A stretch of DNA of 64,000 nucleotides from Fictibacillus phosphorivorans (GTDB lineage Bacteria > Bacillota > Bacilli > Bacillales > Fictibacillaceae), in NCBI RefSeq assembly GCF_001619875.1, contig NZ_LRFC01000038.1, positions 310,001 to 374,000 of the forward strand, written 5' to 3'. Under the pieces are notes generated by a model. The model was not told the DNA's origin. It did no database searches and saw nothing but the letters and a program-made list of their open reading frames with translations. Shown piece after piece: positions 1 to 8,821 of this stretch (within the stretch, counting starts at the first letter, position 1; every line of letters starts with the position of its first letter). The position numbers and the translations under genes are program-made.

Positions 1-443
1 AACATAGAGAAGCACTAGAGAAATTTTATTTACCTGAAGATCAGGAGAAGTTTACACAACTTCCCGCACAAGCATTAAACTTTTGTGAGGAAGATGAAAG
101 GCGCGTACCATTTGTCATTGAATCGTCTGGAAAAGCAGTTGGCTTTTTCGTGCTGCATACAGGCGAAAACATCCGTGATTTTACATCAAACCCAAATGCG
201 ATGGTGATCCGCGCTTTATCAATCAATCATACAGAGCAAGGAAGAGGATACGCGAAGGATGCAATGCTGCAGCTTCCAACGTTCGTCATGGCTAATTTTC
301 CTGAGGTAGACGAACTCATTCTAGCGGTAAACTTTAAAAACGAGCCAGCTAAAAAGCTCTACGAAAAAGCGGGTTTCACAGATCGCGGTCAGATTAAACA
401 TGGTCCGGTTGGGCCGCAATATGTGCTGCACTATGATGTTTGA
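1..443 (+). CDS. GNAT family N-acetyltransferase, 5' end outside window
   Basis: The reading frame is open from the first bases of the window (codons in phase with position 3), so the gene starts upstream; a downstream ATG at 150 is internal. The visible 146 residues have the GNAT pattern: a strand ending in GKAVGFFVLH, then RALSINHTEQGRGYAKDAM (the acetyl-CoA pyrophosphate loop, Q/RxxGxG/A type), and a late LAVNFKNEPAKKLYEKAGF segment typical of the last helix. It should transfer an acetyl group from acetyl-CoA to a small molecule or protein amine; the substrate cannot be told. It ends with TGA about 165 nt before the next gene and has no visible partner. Confidence 0.85.
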   Translation, partial: HREALEKFYLPEDQEKFTQLPAQALNFCEEDERRVPFVIESSGKAVGFFVLHTGENIRDFTSNPNAMVIRALSINHTEQGRGYAKDAMLQLPTFVMANFPEVDELILAVNFKNEPAKKLYEKAGFTDRGQIKHGPVGPQYVLHYDV

Positions 444-608
444 TTATTAAGCTAATATAAAGGTGATTTTAGGATTGTAAAGTCTCCGTTATGACTTGGT
501 AAATTGCGTCTTTTCGGGATTTTTTCATGATATATTCTGAACAGGGACAAAGAAATCCCATACTCATGCAAAAATCATAATGAATATCCGAAGGGAGCAA
601 TTTTAAAG

Positions 609-785
609 ATGAGCAAAACGTTTTTAGCGAAAATCGGAGCATCTCTTATGGCAATTTTCTTGATCACTGCATGTAGCAACGCGGAAGACACGAACACAGA
701 AGAAGACACAAGCACAGAGCAAACAGATACTCAAGACGAAGAAACTTCAACAGATGAGGAATCAACTGAAGAGTCAGCTGAATAA
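609..785 (+). CDS. Small acidic lipoprotein (58 aa)
   Basis: This short gene has an AAGGGAG ribosome-binding site about 10 nt before its ATG. It encodes a basic N-terminus, a hydrophobic stretch and a lipobox (L-I-T-A-C, Cys at about residue 21), followed by a low-complexity tail made almost only of Glu, Asp, Thr and Ser. It should be exported, lipidated on the Cys and held on the outer face of the membrane. The tail looks like a charged spacer rather than a folded domain. A strong terminator follows directly, so it is probably transcribed alone. Function unknown; small Glu/Thr-rich lipoproteins of this kind are common in Bacillaceae. Confidence 0.75.
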   Translation: MSKTFLAKIGASLMAIFLITACSNAEDTNTEEDTSTEQTDTQDEETSTDEESTEESAE

Positions 786-796
786 GATAAAGGAAG

Positions 797-835
797 TGCC
801 GGGCCTCTACCTACCAGAGAGGACCCGGTTTTTCG
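797..835 (+). terminator. Intrinsic terminator of the small lipoprotein gene
   Basis: CCGGGCCTCT pairs with AGAGG-A-CCCGG (one bulged A) and is followed by TTTTTC. Confidence 0.9.
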
Positions 836-930
836 TTGTTTGGAGCGACTTGCTCTGGGACTAGCTAGTATGAACTCAATCTGCAAGGTGCGCGCGTCTT
901 ACGGTACGTGTTTTTTTATTTATTACACGT

Positions 931-1062
931 TCGCTCAAACATGACCGCTTTTCGCTCAGTGAACCCCAGTTTTCGCTCAAACATGACCGCTTTTCGCTCA
1001 GTGGACCCCTGTTTTCGCTCAAACATGACCGCTTTTCGCTCAGTAAACCCCTGATTGCGCTC
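931..1062 (+). repeat. Intergenic tandem array, 21-bp period (42-bp doublets)
   Basis: The heptamer TCGCTCA recurs at 931, 952, 973, 994, 1015 and 1036, exactly 21 bp apart, with a decayed seventh copy at 1057. Two alternating spacers (AACATGACCGCTTT and GTGAACCCCAGTTT-like) make 42-bp doublets, of which three copies are nearly identical. The array is not a CRISPR: the units are too short and the spacers are themselves repeated. It sits in the 534-nt gene-free stretch between the small lipoprotein and the amylopullulanase gene. Apart from the terminator and the cre sites I see nothing else there. Bases 863-930 and 1063-1246 hold no recognisable element. Confidence 0.85.
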
Positions 1063-1246
1063 CAGAACCCGCTAATTTCACCCTGATTTCTAAAGCAACC
1101 ATGTGACAGCAAGCAACTTCCTACTTCCAATCCCTCTCACTCTATAAAAATGTCGAAAGTATAAGAAAAAATACCTATTTATAAACATTTTTATCAGCCG
1201 AATGACTTATTTTCCAATAAAAGAAAACATGACATAATAAAGGAAA

Positions 1247-1286
1247 TGAAAGCGTTATCTTAAAACTATTTGTGCAAACGCTTTCA
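1247..1286 (+). promoter_or_regulatory. Two CcpA cre-like operators before the amylopullulanase
   Basis: TGAAAGCGTTATCT (1247-1260) and TGCAAACGCTTTCA (1273-1286) match the catabolite-response consensus TGWAANCGNTNWCA with one mismatch each. They lie 34-73 nt before the chosen GTG start, where bound CcpA would block transcription when preferred sugars are present. I could not define the -35/-10 boxes with confidence. Confidence 0.75.
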
Positions 1287-1319
1287 CTAATTTGCACACC
1301 ATTAAAAGGGGGAAATGAA

Positions 1320-4300
1320 GTGAGGAAAACGAAATCACGCTATATGGTTTCATGGCTATTACTTTTTACGATGATTTTGCAAACGTTTGCATCTGCATTG
1401 CTTATACAACCAGCTTCAACAAATGCGCAAGAGCGTACCGTTACACTCGTTGGAGATCTGCAATCTGAACTTGGCGGCTCAGGAGACTGGAACCCTGCAG
1501 AAGCAGCTACAAAAATGGAGCTTCAGCCGAACGGAAAGTACAAGCTCACTGGAAAACTTCCGGCTGGCAACTATGAGTATAAAATTGCGATCAACGGCTC
1601 ATGGGACGAGAACTATGGAGTTGACGGCAAACAAGGCGGCGACAACTACAAACTGACTGTCGAAGCTGAAAAGGAAGTGACGTTTGTGTATGATGACACG
1701 ACGCACAAAGTGACGATTCCAGAACCCCTTCCGGCAGAACAAACACCGCGCATTGTGGGTGATATACAGCCTGAACTAGGTGCAGGGAAAGAATGGTCAC
1801 CTGGAGAATCAACAGCCCTCCTAAAGGACGAAGACGGTGACAACATCTACACGTACACTGCACAAGTGCCAAAAGGAAAGCACGAATTCAAAATTGTGCT
1901 CGGCAACAACTGGGATGCACCGGCATACCCTAGCGACAATTTCAAACTAAATGTACTTAAAGACTCAAATATCACGTTTTTCTACAACCATGACACGAAA
2001 GAAGTGTACACAAATTATGATGCTGGTTTGCCGGATGGCAGCGTGAACGCGGGCAAGCTTTTCCATGATACGTGGAACGAAGCATTTCGTGCGCCGTTTG
2101 GAGCGATTAAAGCTGGACAAGACGTAACACTACGCCTTCAAACGAAAAAAGGCGACCTGACAGCCGCAAAACTTTACCTCCGTAACTATAATTCCGGCTC
2201 TACGACTGTAAAAGATATGGATAATGCGGGCTGGACAACTGTTAACGGTGAAGAGATCGAGCTTTGGGAAGCGACCGTAACCCCACAGGAAAAAGGCGTT
2301 TACGGGTATAAGTTTACTGCAAGGGATGGAGATGCGGTAAAAGAGTATGGTGAAGATACAGCAGAAGGCGGAAAAGGGGCGGCAGCTGACACGAACGCTG
2401 GGCTTTTCCAAATGACCGTTTACGATCCGTCTTATAAAACACCTGATTGGATGAAAGAATCTGTTGTATATCAAATTTTCCCGGACCGTTTTTTCAACGG
2501 AAACAAGAAAAATGATACGGCAAAAACAACAGCACGCGGAACAGAACCGATCGAGCATCAAGACTGGAGTGAGCTGCCGGACAACCCTCGTCAAGCAGAA
2601 ACAGAAGGCTATGACGGCGACGAAATCTGGTCGAACGATTTCTTTGGCGGTGATATTGCCGGTATTCAAAAGAAACTCGACTACATCGAGTCACTTGGTG
2701 TAAACACGCTTTATCTAAATCCGATCGCACATGCTGCATCTAACCACAAATACGATGCGACAGACTACAAAGCGATTGACCCGATGTTTGGATCACCTGA
2801 AGAATTCAAAGCTTTTACAAAAGAACTGAAAAAACGCAAGATGCACTTGATTCTAGATGGCGTGTTCAACCATGTTGGAGACGACTCGATCTATTTTGAC
2901 CGATACGGAAAATACAACACGGTCGGTGCTTACGAATATTGGGCGAGCATCTATGACCTGATGAGCACAAAAGGCTTAACAGAAACTGAAGCGAAAAAAC
3001 AAACTGAAGCGAAATTTACGAAAGAAGGACAAACATTTAGTCCGTATGGCTTCCACAACTGGTTTAACATCGAGAACGAAAAAGTGAACGGTGTGTACAA
3101 ATACCAAGCATGGTGGGGCTTTGACTCACTGCCTGAGATCAAATCGATTCCAGGTGAGGCCGTGAACTATGATTCAGAACTAAACAACAAACCATTCGCA
3201 GATTACATTATGTATGATGAAGATTCTGCTGCTAAATCGTGGCTTGACCGCGGTGCATCCGGCTGGCGTCTGGATGTTGCGAACGAAGTAGATACCGAGT
3301 TCTGGAGAGAGTTCCGTAAAGAGTTGAAGGAAGGCAAGAAAGAAGATCCACTTATCTTAGGAGAAATCTGGGATGATGCGTCTGAATACTTCCTTGGTGA
3401 TTTATACGACTCTGTTATGAACTACCGATTCCGCGGTGCGATGATTGATTACTTGAAAAATGGTAACGCGGAAAGCGCAGAAAATCAGCTGAACGCTGTT
3501 TTTGAAGATTACCCAGAAGAAGCTTTCTACGCATTGATGAACTTAATGGGATCACATGACACACCACGTGCGGCATTTATCCTTGGAAACGGAACAGATT
3601 CGTACGAGCGTGCTGAACTCGATCCGAAGTATAACCACGAATTAGGTGTGAAGCGGCTGAAGCTTGCGGCGATTTTACAGATGGGTTACGCAGGCGCACC
3701 GACGCACTATTACGGAGATGAAGCGGGAGTGACTGGCTCTAAAGATCCAGATGACCGCAGAACCTATCCATGGGGCTCTGAAGATAAGAACTTAGTGAAG
3801 CACTATCAAAACATCGGAAAAGTACGTGCAGACTATCACGAGCTGTTCAGCTATGGCGAGTTGAACCATCTATACGCTGAAAAAGACGTGCTCGCGTATA
3901 CAAGAACGGATAAAAAGAATGCGGCACTTGTGATCACAAACCGCGGCAATCAAGATAAAACAGTTGAGCTAGATGTGAAGAAGCTGATCGTTAACAACGT
4001 GAAGCTGACAGATCAGCTGGATAAGACGTACAAAACATCCGTAAAAGACGGCAAATTAACAATTACCGTTCCAGCAATGACGGGACGCATGCTCGTGTCA
4101 GATAAAGGACAAAATCTAAAGACTCCTGAAGCCGTAACGAACGTGAAAGCAACAGAAGGAAGTCATTCTGTATCTCTTTCATGGAGTGGTGACGCCAGAA
4201 GTTATGCTGTTTACCAAACAACGATCTCAGGTGCTTTTTATGAAAAGGTAGCCGAAACAAAGAGCAACTCAATCAAGATTGACAACTTGGATAATGGACG

Positions 4301-5666
4301 AAAATATTATTTCGCTGTTGTCGCGATCGACAAGAATAACAATGAATCTGTGAAAACAGAATCAAAAGCGGCAATCCCGCACGTTGCACTAAAAGACGGC
4401 AACTATCAGATTTCTGGCTTAACAGCTCTAGATAATGGAGTGATTGACCTCTCTAAATCACAAAACGTTTCAGCTGATATTTTTATTAAAGGCGAGACAG
4501 AAAGTGACATGGCAGAAGGTCTGCAAGCCGTGCTTCAAGTGAAGGAGCCTGGCAAGAACAGCTGGACACCTCACAAAGCAACTTACACAAACCAAAACGG
4601 AGAATTCAACACATTCAACGCATCATTCCTGCCGTTTAAAGAAGGAACGTACGAATACCGTTATCAGTTCTCTACAGATCTTGGCCGTACATGGGTAACG
4701 AGTGAAACCAGAACTGTAACGTTCACAAAAGGTGACGATACAACAGCACCTGCGGATTCCGTAAAACTAGAAGAGCCAGCGCAAGAGTCTGGACAAGTGA
4801 ATTTGAATTGGTCTGTTGAAGGGGCAAACGAACCTTACTTGTTCACAATCGTACGTGATGGAGAAGTTATTGACCAAGTGTTAGACACAAACGCAACAAC
4901 GTACAAAGATATTAACGTGACAAATGGAAAAACGTATTCGTATGAAGTGCACATCTACGACAAGGCAGGTAACAGCGTGAAGTCGAACGCAGTGAGTGTC
5001 ACACCTGACCTTGTAATGGTAAAAGTAACGCTGAAAGTGAACGCGCCAGACTATACCCCACAAGGAGTAGATCTGACGGTTCCAGGCTCAAAGAACGGCT
5101 GGAACACAGGTGCGTGGAAGATGACGCGAGGCGGTGCAGTAACAAACGATTACGAGTACACGTTTGAAGCACAAGAGGGCGAGGTAATCACGTACAAATA
5201 CGTGAAGAACAGCTCATGGGATCAAGAAGGACTTGCAGACCACACGCCTGGTAACCCGAATGACGATGATGTCAGTTACTACGGTTATGGTGCAGCAGGA
5301 ACGGACTTAAGTTTTGTTGTTACAAACCAAGGCGGCAACAAGATGACGGTTCAAGACAAGATCGTACGCTGGATCGACATGCCAGTGGTTGTAACGTCAC
5401 ATAGTGATGGCCAAACTGTAACATCAGATACCATCACGCTAAAAGGTACAGCGATTAAAGAAGGCGTGATGACGATCAATGGGGAAGCAGTCAAGATCAA
5501 CGCTGATATGACGTTCTCGCACACAGTAAATCTGAAAGCCGGGGAGAACAAACTGAACATTCATATCGAACCGTCCGAAACGAACAAGACCACTATCTTT
5601 AAGAACGATGGTGGTGCAATCGCCAAGAATACGAAAGATAGTGTGATGACGATTATTAAAAACTAG
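1320..5666 (+). CDS. Secreted multidomain amylopullulanase (GH13)
   Basis: Hydrolyses alpha-1,4 and probably alpha-1,6 links in starch and pullulan outside the cell. I start at GTG 1320, about 7 nt after AAAGGGGG; an earlier in-frame GTG at 1272 lies inside a cre site. The 1448-aa product has a signal peptide (cleavage near residue 35) and two X25-like modules (about 38-130 and 145-225, both GDLQxELG...W). A CBM34-type N-domain follows (about 240-370). The GH13 barrel (about 377-850) has the catalytic set Asp652 (GWRLDVANE), Glu682 (LGEIWDD) and Asp747 (MGSHDTPR). Two fibronectin III-like domains (about 934-1020 and 1144-1230) flank a further beta domain, then a starch-binding-like module and a glucodextranase-like C-terminal domain. 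No S-layer or sorting motif is seen, so it is probably released. The alpha-1,6 activity is inferred from the architecture. Confidence 0.9.
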   Translation: MRKTKSRYMVSWLLLFTMILQTFASALLIQPASTNAQERTVTLVGDLQSELGGSGDWNPAEAATKMELQPNGKYKLTGKLPAGNYEYKIAINGSWDENYGVDGKQGGDNYKLTVEAEKEVTFVYDDTTHKVTIPEPLPAEQTPRIVGDIQPELGAGKEWSPGESTALLKDEDGDNIYTYTAQVPKGKHEFKIVLGNNWDAPAYPSDNFKLNVLKDSNITFFYNHDTKEVYTNYDAGLPDGSVNAGKLFHDTWNEAFRAPFGAIKAGQDVTLRLQTKKGDLTAAKLYLRNYNSGSTTVKDMDNAGWTTVNGEEIELWEATVTPQEKGVYGYKFTARDGDAVKEYGEDTAEGGKGAAADTNAGLFQMTVYDPSYKTPDWMKESVVYQIFPDRFFNGNKKNDTAKTTARGTEPIEHQDWSELPDNPRQAETEGYDGDEIWSNDFFGGDIAGIQKKLDYIESLGVNTLYLNPIAHAASNHKYDATDYKAIDPMFGSPEEFKAFTKELKKRKMHLILDGVFNHVGDDSIYFDRYGKYNTVGAYEYWASIYDLMSTKGLTETEAKKQTEAKFTKEGQTFSPYGFHNWFNIENEKVNGVYKYQAWWGFDSLPEIKSIPGEAVNYDSELNNKPFADYIMYDEDSAAKSWLDRGASGWRLDVANEVDTEFWREFRKELKEGKKEDPLILGEIWDDASEYFLGDLYDSVMNYRFRGAMIDYLKNGNAESAENQLNAVFEDYPEEAFYALMNLMGSHDTPRAAFILGNGTDSYERAELDPKYNHELGVKRLKLAAILQMGYAGAPTHYYGDEAGVTGSKDPDDRRTYPWGSEDKNLVKHYQNIGKVRADYHELFSYGELNHLYAEKDVLAYTRTDKKNAALVITNRGNQDKTVELDVKKLIVNNVKLTDQLDKTYKTSVKDGKLTITVPAMTGRMLVSDKGQNLKTPEAVTNVKATEGSHSVSLSWSGDARSYAVYQTTISGAFYEKVAETKSNSIKIDNLDNGRKYYFAVVAIDKNNNESVKTESKAAIPHVALKDGNYQISGLTALDNGVIDLSKSQNVSADIFIKGETESDMAEGLQAVLQVKEPGKNSWTPHKATYTNQNGEFNTFNASFLPFKEGTYEYRYQFSTDLGRTWVTSETRTVTFTKGDDTTAPADSVKLEEPAQESGQVNLNWSVEGANEPYLFTIVRDGEVIDQVLDTNATTYKDINVTNGKTYSYEVHIYDKAGNSVKSNAVSVTPDLVMVKVTLKVNAPDYTPQGVDLTVPGSKNGWNTGAWKMTRGGAVTNDYEYTFEAQEGEVITYKYVKNSSWDQEGLADHTPGNPNDDDVSYYGYGAAGTDLSFVVTNQGGNKMTVQDKIVRWIDMPVVVTSHSDGQTVTSDTITLKGTAIKEGVMTINGEAVKINADMTFSHTVNLKAGENKLNIHIEPSETNKTTIFKNDGGAIAKNTKDSVMTIIKN

Positions 5667-5677
5667 CGTGACTGGAT

Positions 5678-5708
5678 GCTGCTTCTTTAATGGAGCAGCA
5701 TTTTTTTT
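5678..5708 (+). terminator. Intrinsic terminator of the amylopullulanase gene
   Basis: TGCTGCTTC pairs with GGAGCAGCA (one G-T pair) around a short loop and is followed by eight T. Confidence 0.9.
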
Positions 5709-6076
5709 AAAAGAAATGATTGGGAAGGGCAAAGGCTAAAATCTGGAGTACCTGATTGTTGAATAATGAGATTGTACATATGAAGAATATTTGAAAACCT
5801 TGGTATATACGCAAAAATATAAAAGTGAATGAGGATAAAAGATGGATGATACATTCAAGAATTAAACGAAGACCTTATAGGAAAGAAAATCGCGGCAGAA
5901 TACGCTACATTTTTTTATATTTAAGTTTTTTGATGTGAAAAACCACTTTCAGCACTTGATTTATAGTATTCTGTTCCTTAGTTTAACAAAATCTTTTTTG
6001 TGAACGATTAGATTAATGTCCATTTCGAATCAACTCAATCTTCCATATCCTAATAGGGATAGGAGTGAATAAATTT
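5709..6076. other. Intergenic stretch without a supported gene
   Basis: AT-rich. It holds only short open frames without ribosome-binding sites. A 23-codon run around 5852-5925 (IQELNEDLIGKKIAAEYA-like) reads like protein but is bounded by stops, and may be a relic. The SD for the DUF1259 gene (AGGAG, 6061-6065) is at its end. Confidence 0.5.
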
Positions 6077-6463
6077 ATGAAGATGAGTGAAGAATCAACT
6101 TGTCAAGAGTTTGCAAGAATTATCGGAGGACAAGCTGGATTCGCCGGTGGAAAATGTGTGGCAACAATAAGTCGAGAAGATATTAATGCAACTATCATGG
6201 GAAAACGATTTAGAGTTACAACTTCTTTCTCATACGAATCTAGAGATAAATGCGGAAGCGCTTTATGTCTAGGTAGGATAGCACTCTTGCAAAAAGAAGT
6301 TGCTGGATTTGTTAGTGCTATTATTAATGAAGGGATCGAAGTTTCGTCCATACACAACGAGTGGTTGTTTGATGACCCAAATTTGATTTACGTTAATATT
6401 GAAGATGTTGATGATCCACTGAATTTTGCAAGGAAAGTCAGAAGAGCGTTAAGATGTCTTTAG
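6077..6463 (+). CDS. DUF1259 (LppY/LpqO-like) family protein
   Basis: A 128-residue protein that is essentially one DUF1259 domain: EFARIIGGQAGFAGGKCVAT near the start, KRFRVTTSFSYES, ALCLGRIALLQKEVAGFVSA, then VSSIHNEWLFDDPNLIYVNIE and a C-terminal RKVRRALRCL helix. Longer family members are secreted, but this one has no signal peptide and is a single-domain form, so it is probably cytosolic. I chose ATG 6077 because AGGAG lies 11 nt upstream; GTG 6065 overlaps the SD and ATG 6083 is the other choice. The function of the family is not established. It is flanked by terminators and appears monocistronic. Confidence 0.8.
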   Translation: MKMSEESTCQEFARIIGGQAGFAGGKCVATISREDINATIMGKRFRVTTSFSYESRDKCGSALCLGRIALLQKEVAGFVSAIINEGIEVSSIHNEWLFDDPNLIYVNIEDVDDPLNFARKVRRALRCL

Positions 6464-6620
6464 TCGTATAGTTGGAAAATGTGCTTTTACGAGATACAGC
6501 TAACAGATTTGCATAGCTCCCGTAGATGACGATTCAATTCACCTCTGGGGAGCTTGTATTAAGGGCATTAGTTTGTATCCTTTAGTTATCCGAGGTTTCA
6601 TTTTGTCTGTACGAAATATG

Positions 6621-6655
6621 GAAGAACAGCCTAATAAGTGGCTGTTCTTTTTTGC
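6621..6655 (+). terminator. Intrinsic terminator before the LysR gene
   Basis: AAGAACAGCC / GGCTGTTCTT is a perfect 10-bp stem with a TTTTTT tail. Between the DUF1259 stop and this terminator a looser inverted repeat (AGCTCCC near 6517, GGGGAGCT near 6549) could form a longer RNA stem. Confidence 0.85.
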
Positions 6656-6741
6656 AGTTTTAAATCTAGTGTTTAGTAATTTATTTTGATAAGCTACATA
6701 CTAAACTTAAAACATTTTTCAATATGAATGCAGGTGTCGCA

Positions 6742-7620
6742 ATGGATATTAAACAATTACAATATTTCATTAAGGTTGCAAAATATAACAGTTTTACCCG
6801 TGCAGCTAATGAATTGTTCATCACTCAGCCAACCATAAGTAAAATGATCAAAAATTTAGAAGATGAACTAGGGTTGGTTCTATTTGACCGTTCCAGCAGA
6901 AAGAAGCTCATATTAACCGATGCTGGCAGAGTCATCTATGAACAGGCTAAACTCGTCGATAAAGCTTTTAACAATTTAGAATCTGAAATGGATAATTTGC
7001 TCGGACTTCAAAAAGGACATGTTCGAATTGGATTACCGCCTATTTTTAATTCTCGTCTCTTTCCGAAACTGGTGGGAAGTTTTCATGAGAAGTATCCAGC
7101 CATTACATTCGAATTGATGGAAGATGGATCGAAGAAAATCGAAGAAGAAGTAGCTAGTCATCTCTTGGATATCGGAGTTGTTGTACTCCCCACAAACAAC
7201 GATATGTTTCAGTATTTCTCTTTTATGAAGGAAGATCTGAAGCTCATTATTCACCCTGATCATCCACTTGCCCAATATGAAGTAGTTGATCTATCGGATC
7301 TCAGCAGTGAATCTTTTATACTGTTCAATAAGGATTTTGTTCTGCATGACCGCATCATCTCTTCTTGTAATCATGCTGGATTTCATCCTCATGTGATCTC
7401 CGAAAGCTCACAATGGTCATTTATAGAAGAGATGGTCGCCTGCAAACTGGGGGTTTCTTTATTACCTGAAAGTATTTGCAGGCACCTTACCACAAAAGTA
7501 AAAACAATGAAGGTGGTGAATCCCTCAATAGGTTGGGAACTCGCACTTATTTGGAGAAAGGATCAATATTTATCTTTTGCCGCAAAAGAGTGGCTGCGTT
7601 ATGCCAAAGAACAACTTTAA
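6742..7620 (+). CDS. LysR family transcriptional regulator (CidR/YwbI-like)
   Basis: A 292-aa LysR-type regulator. Residues 1-60 form the winged helix-turn-helix (DIKQLQYFIKVAKYNSFTRA, then ITQPTISKMIKNLEDELG). Residues of about 90-290 form the periplasmic-binding-protein-like effector domain, starting at GHVRIGLPPIFNSRLFPKLV. It presumably binds a small metabolite and controls a neighbouring or distant promoter. I begin at ATG 6742, preceded by AGGTG 5 nt away; the ATG at 6724 has no SD. It points the same way as the thioesterase gene downstream, which is behind its own terminator and promoter region, so control of that gene is possible but only inferred. The subfamily resembles CidR/YwbI. 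Confidence 0.88.
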   Translation: MDIKQLQYFIKVAKYNSFTRAANELFITQPTISKMIKNLEDELGLVLFDRSSRKKLILTDAGRVIYEQAKLVDKAFNNLESEMDNLLGLQKGHVRIGLPPIFNSRLFPKLVGSFHEKYPAITFELMEDGSKKIEEEVASHLLDIGVVVLPTNNDMFQYFSFMKEDLKLIIHPDHPLAQYEVVDLSDLSSESFILFNKDFVLHDRIISSCNHAGFHPHVISESSQWSFIEEMVACKLGVSLLPESICRHLTTKVKTMKVVNPSIGWELALIWRKDQYLSFAAKEWLRYAKEQL

Positions 7621-7634
7621 AAAAATAATACAAG

Positions 7635-7664
7635 AGACGATTCAACACGAATTGTCTTTTTTTT
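7635..7664 (+). terminator. Intrinsic terminator of the LysR gene
   Basis: AGACGATT / AATTGTCT (one G-T pair) with a run of eight T. Confidence 0.85.
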
Positions 7665-7682
7665 ATGCCGTTAGAGCATACA

Positions 7683-7696
7683 TGTAAGCATTTACA
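7683..7696 (+). promoter_or_regulatory. Cre-like or LysR-type operator candidate
   Basis: TGTAAGCATTTACA has TGTAA/TTACA arms and resembles a cre box, but the central CG is changed to CA. It lies about 110 nt before the thioesterase start. It could instead be a LysR-type site; the sequence alone does not decide. Confidence 0.35.
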
Positions 7697-7804
7697 TAGA
7701 TACCGGCTATGTTATAAATGAAAAATAGCCATTTTACTTCATGCTATTTCAGGCGTACACTTGCCTTGTAAATGGAAATTCGCATTCTGGAAGGAATGAT
7801 TCAT

Positions 7805-8341
7805 ATGAAGAAAAAGAGAGCGCGAGAAAGCCGCATTATTAATACTGACCAGGTTATGTCCCTGGATTTAAATAATTATAATACGTTATTCGGCGGTGTT
7901 CTAATGAGAAAGCTGGATAACAATGCAACATTATCTGCACGCAGACACGCCAGAGTAAAAGAATGTGTAACAGCTTCAACCGATTCAATCGACTTTTTAC
8001 ATCCTATCCATCAAACAGACTCTGTCTGCATAGAATCCTTTGTCTCATATACCGGAAAAAGCTCAATGGAGATCTTTTGCAAAGTGATTGCCGAAGACAT
8101 GCTAACAGGCGAGAGAAGAATTGCTGCGACTGCCTTCTTAACTTTCGTTGCTTTAGGTGAAGATAAAAAGCCGGTAGATGTTCCACAAGTTATTCCTGAA
8201 ACAGAGGAAGAGAAATTCTTATATGAAACAGCAAAAGAAAGAGCAGAAGTCCGAAAGCTGAGACGATTGAAGAGTAAAGAATTAGCAGCTGTTATCTCTC
8301 TTGATAAACCGTGGGATATAAAAGAGGAGGTATATGCATGA
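7805..8341 (+). CDS. Acyl-CoA thioesterase, hotdog fold (YkhA-like)
   Basis: Hydrolyses acyl-CoA to free acid and CoA in the cytosol. The 178-aa protein has the HotDog ACOT pattern: NTDQVMSLDLNNYNTLFGGVLMRKLDNNATLSA (substrate Asn and Gly-Gly turn), then VTASTDSIDFLHPIHQTDSVCIESFVSYTGKSSMEIF, close to the YkhA and BFIT-type bacterial thioesterases, which act on a broad chain-length range. ATG 7805 follows GGAAGGA by 9 nt. Its TGA overlaps the ATG of the next gene (ATGA), which implies translational coupling to an unknown partner. Confidence 0.85.
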   Translation: MKKKRARESRIINTDQVMSLDLNNYNTLFGGVLMRKLDNNATLSARRHARVKECVTASTDSIDFLHPIHQTDSVCIESFVSYTGKSSMEIFCKVIAEDMLTGERRIAATAFLTFVALGEDKKPVDVPQVIPETEEEKFLYETAKERAEVRKLRRLKSKELAAVISLDKPWDIKEEVYA

Positions 8342-8712
8342 TCACATTATGCAGCCAGAACGAACTGAAATCAGCTCAATCTGCACTAAATAAATTAGAG
8401 CAATCCTATCCTGAGCTTTTTGAAAAGCTGATCCATGTGATTAACTTGACCCGTACCATGCAGTTAAAATACCAGTACATGGGATGTTTAATCATGAATG
8501 AGGACCCGGAAAATGCCAAACCTCAATTTGTTACCGGATCTGTTATTCGTTTGTATAAAAAAGAAATGCAGCGATTAACGAGTGACAAGGATATTGAAGA
8601 AGTAAGAAAAGTATTCACAGAGTATAAACATACTGGATACTCCAGACTCAGCCAGCTTGCTCTAGGGAAAACACCTGAATCGTTAACAGGCAGCTCTGCC
8701 ATTATTCAATAA
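8338..8712 (+). CDS. Hypothetical protein coupled to the thioesterase
   Basis: A 124-aa, largely helical, soluble protein that I do not recognise. The ATG overlaps the thioesterase stop by four bases (ATGA) and has AGGAGG 7 nt upstream, so the two are translated together. Visible pieces are SALNKLEQSYPELFEKLIHV, then TRTMQLKYQYMGCLIM, and a C-terminal tail rich in Ser and Gly. There is no signal peptide, membrane segment or metal motif. The coupling suggests a role linked to acyl-CoA turnover, but that is inference from position only. A perfect 12-bp terminator closes the operon. Confidence 0.75.
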   Translation: MITLCSQNELKSAQSALNKLEQSYPELFEKLIHVINLTRTMQLKYQYMGCLIMNEDPENAKPQFVTGSVIRLYKKEMQRLTSDKDIEEVRKVFTEYKHTGYSRLSQLALGKTPESLTGSSAIIQ

Positions 8713-8717
8713 ACATC

Positions 8718-8758
8718 GAAACCCTGAGTACGTATTTGCGCACTCAGGGTTTCTTTTA
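8718..8758 (+). terminator. Intrinsic terminator of the thioesterase operon
   Basis: GAAACCCTGAGT / ACTCAGGGTTTC is a perfect 12-bp stem followed by TTTTAT. Confidence 0.95.
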
Positions 8759-8821
8759 TACTGTTTAATTTTAGTAATCAAATAATAAAATTTGTACACA
8801 ACAACAATAAGGAGCAGCACT

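Noticed and set aside
931-1062. Possible CRISPR array (also 37947-38062)
   Set aside because: Units are 21 bp with spacers that are themselves repeated, and no cas genes are present.
876-1130. 84-codon minus-strand reading frame with LSEKRSCLSE repeats
   Set aside because: It is open only because the 42-bp repeat is a multiple of three. There is no SD, and the product is a repeat translation; treated as a shadow of the array.
2130-2669. 179-codon minus-strand frame inside the amylopullulanase gene
   Set aside because: Lies fully antisense to a well-supported coding region, has no SD and no recognisable domain.
5852-5925. Protein-like run IQELNEDLIGKKIAAEYA
   Set aside because: Too short (about 23 codons), flanked by stops, no SD; at most a relic, family not identifiable.
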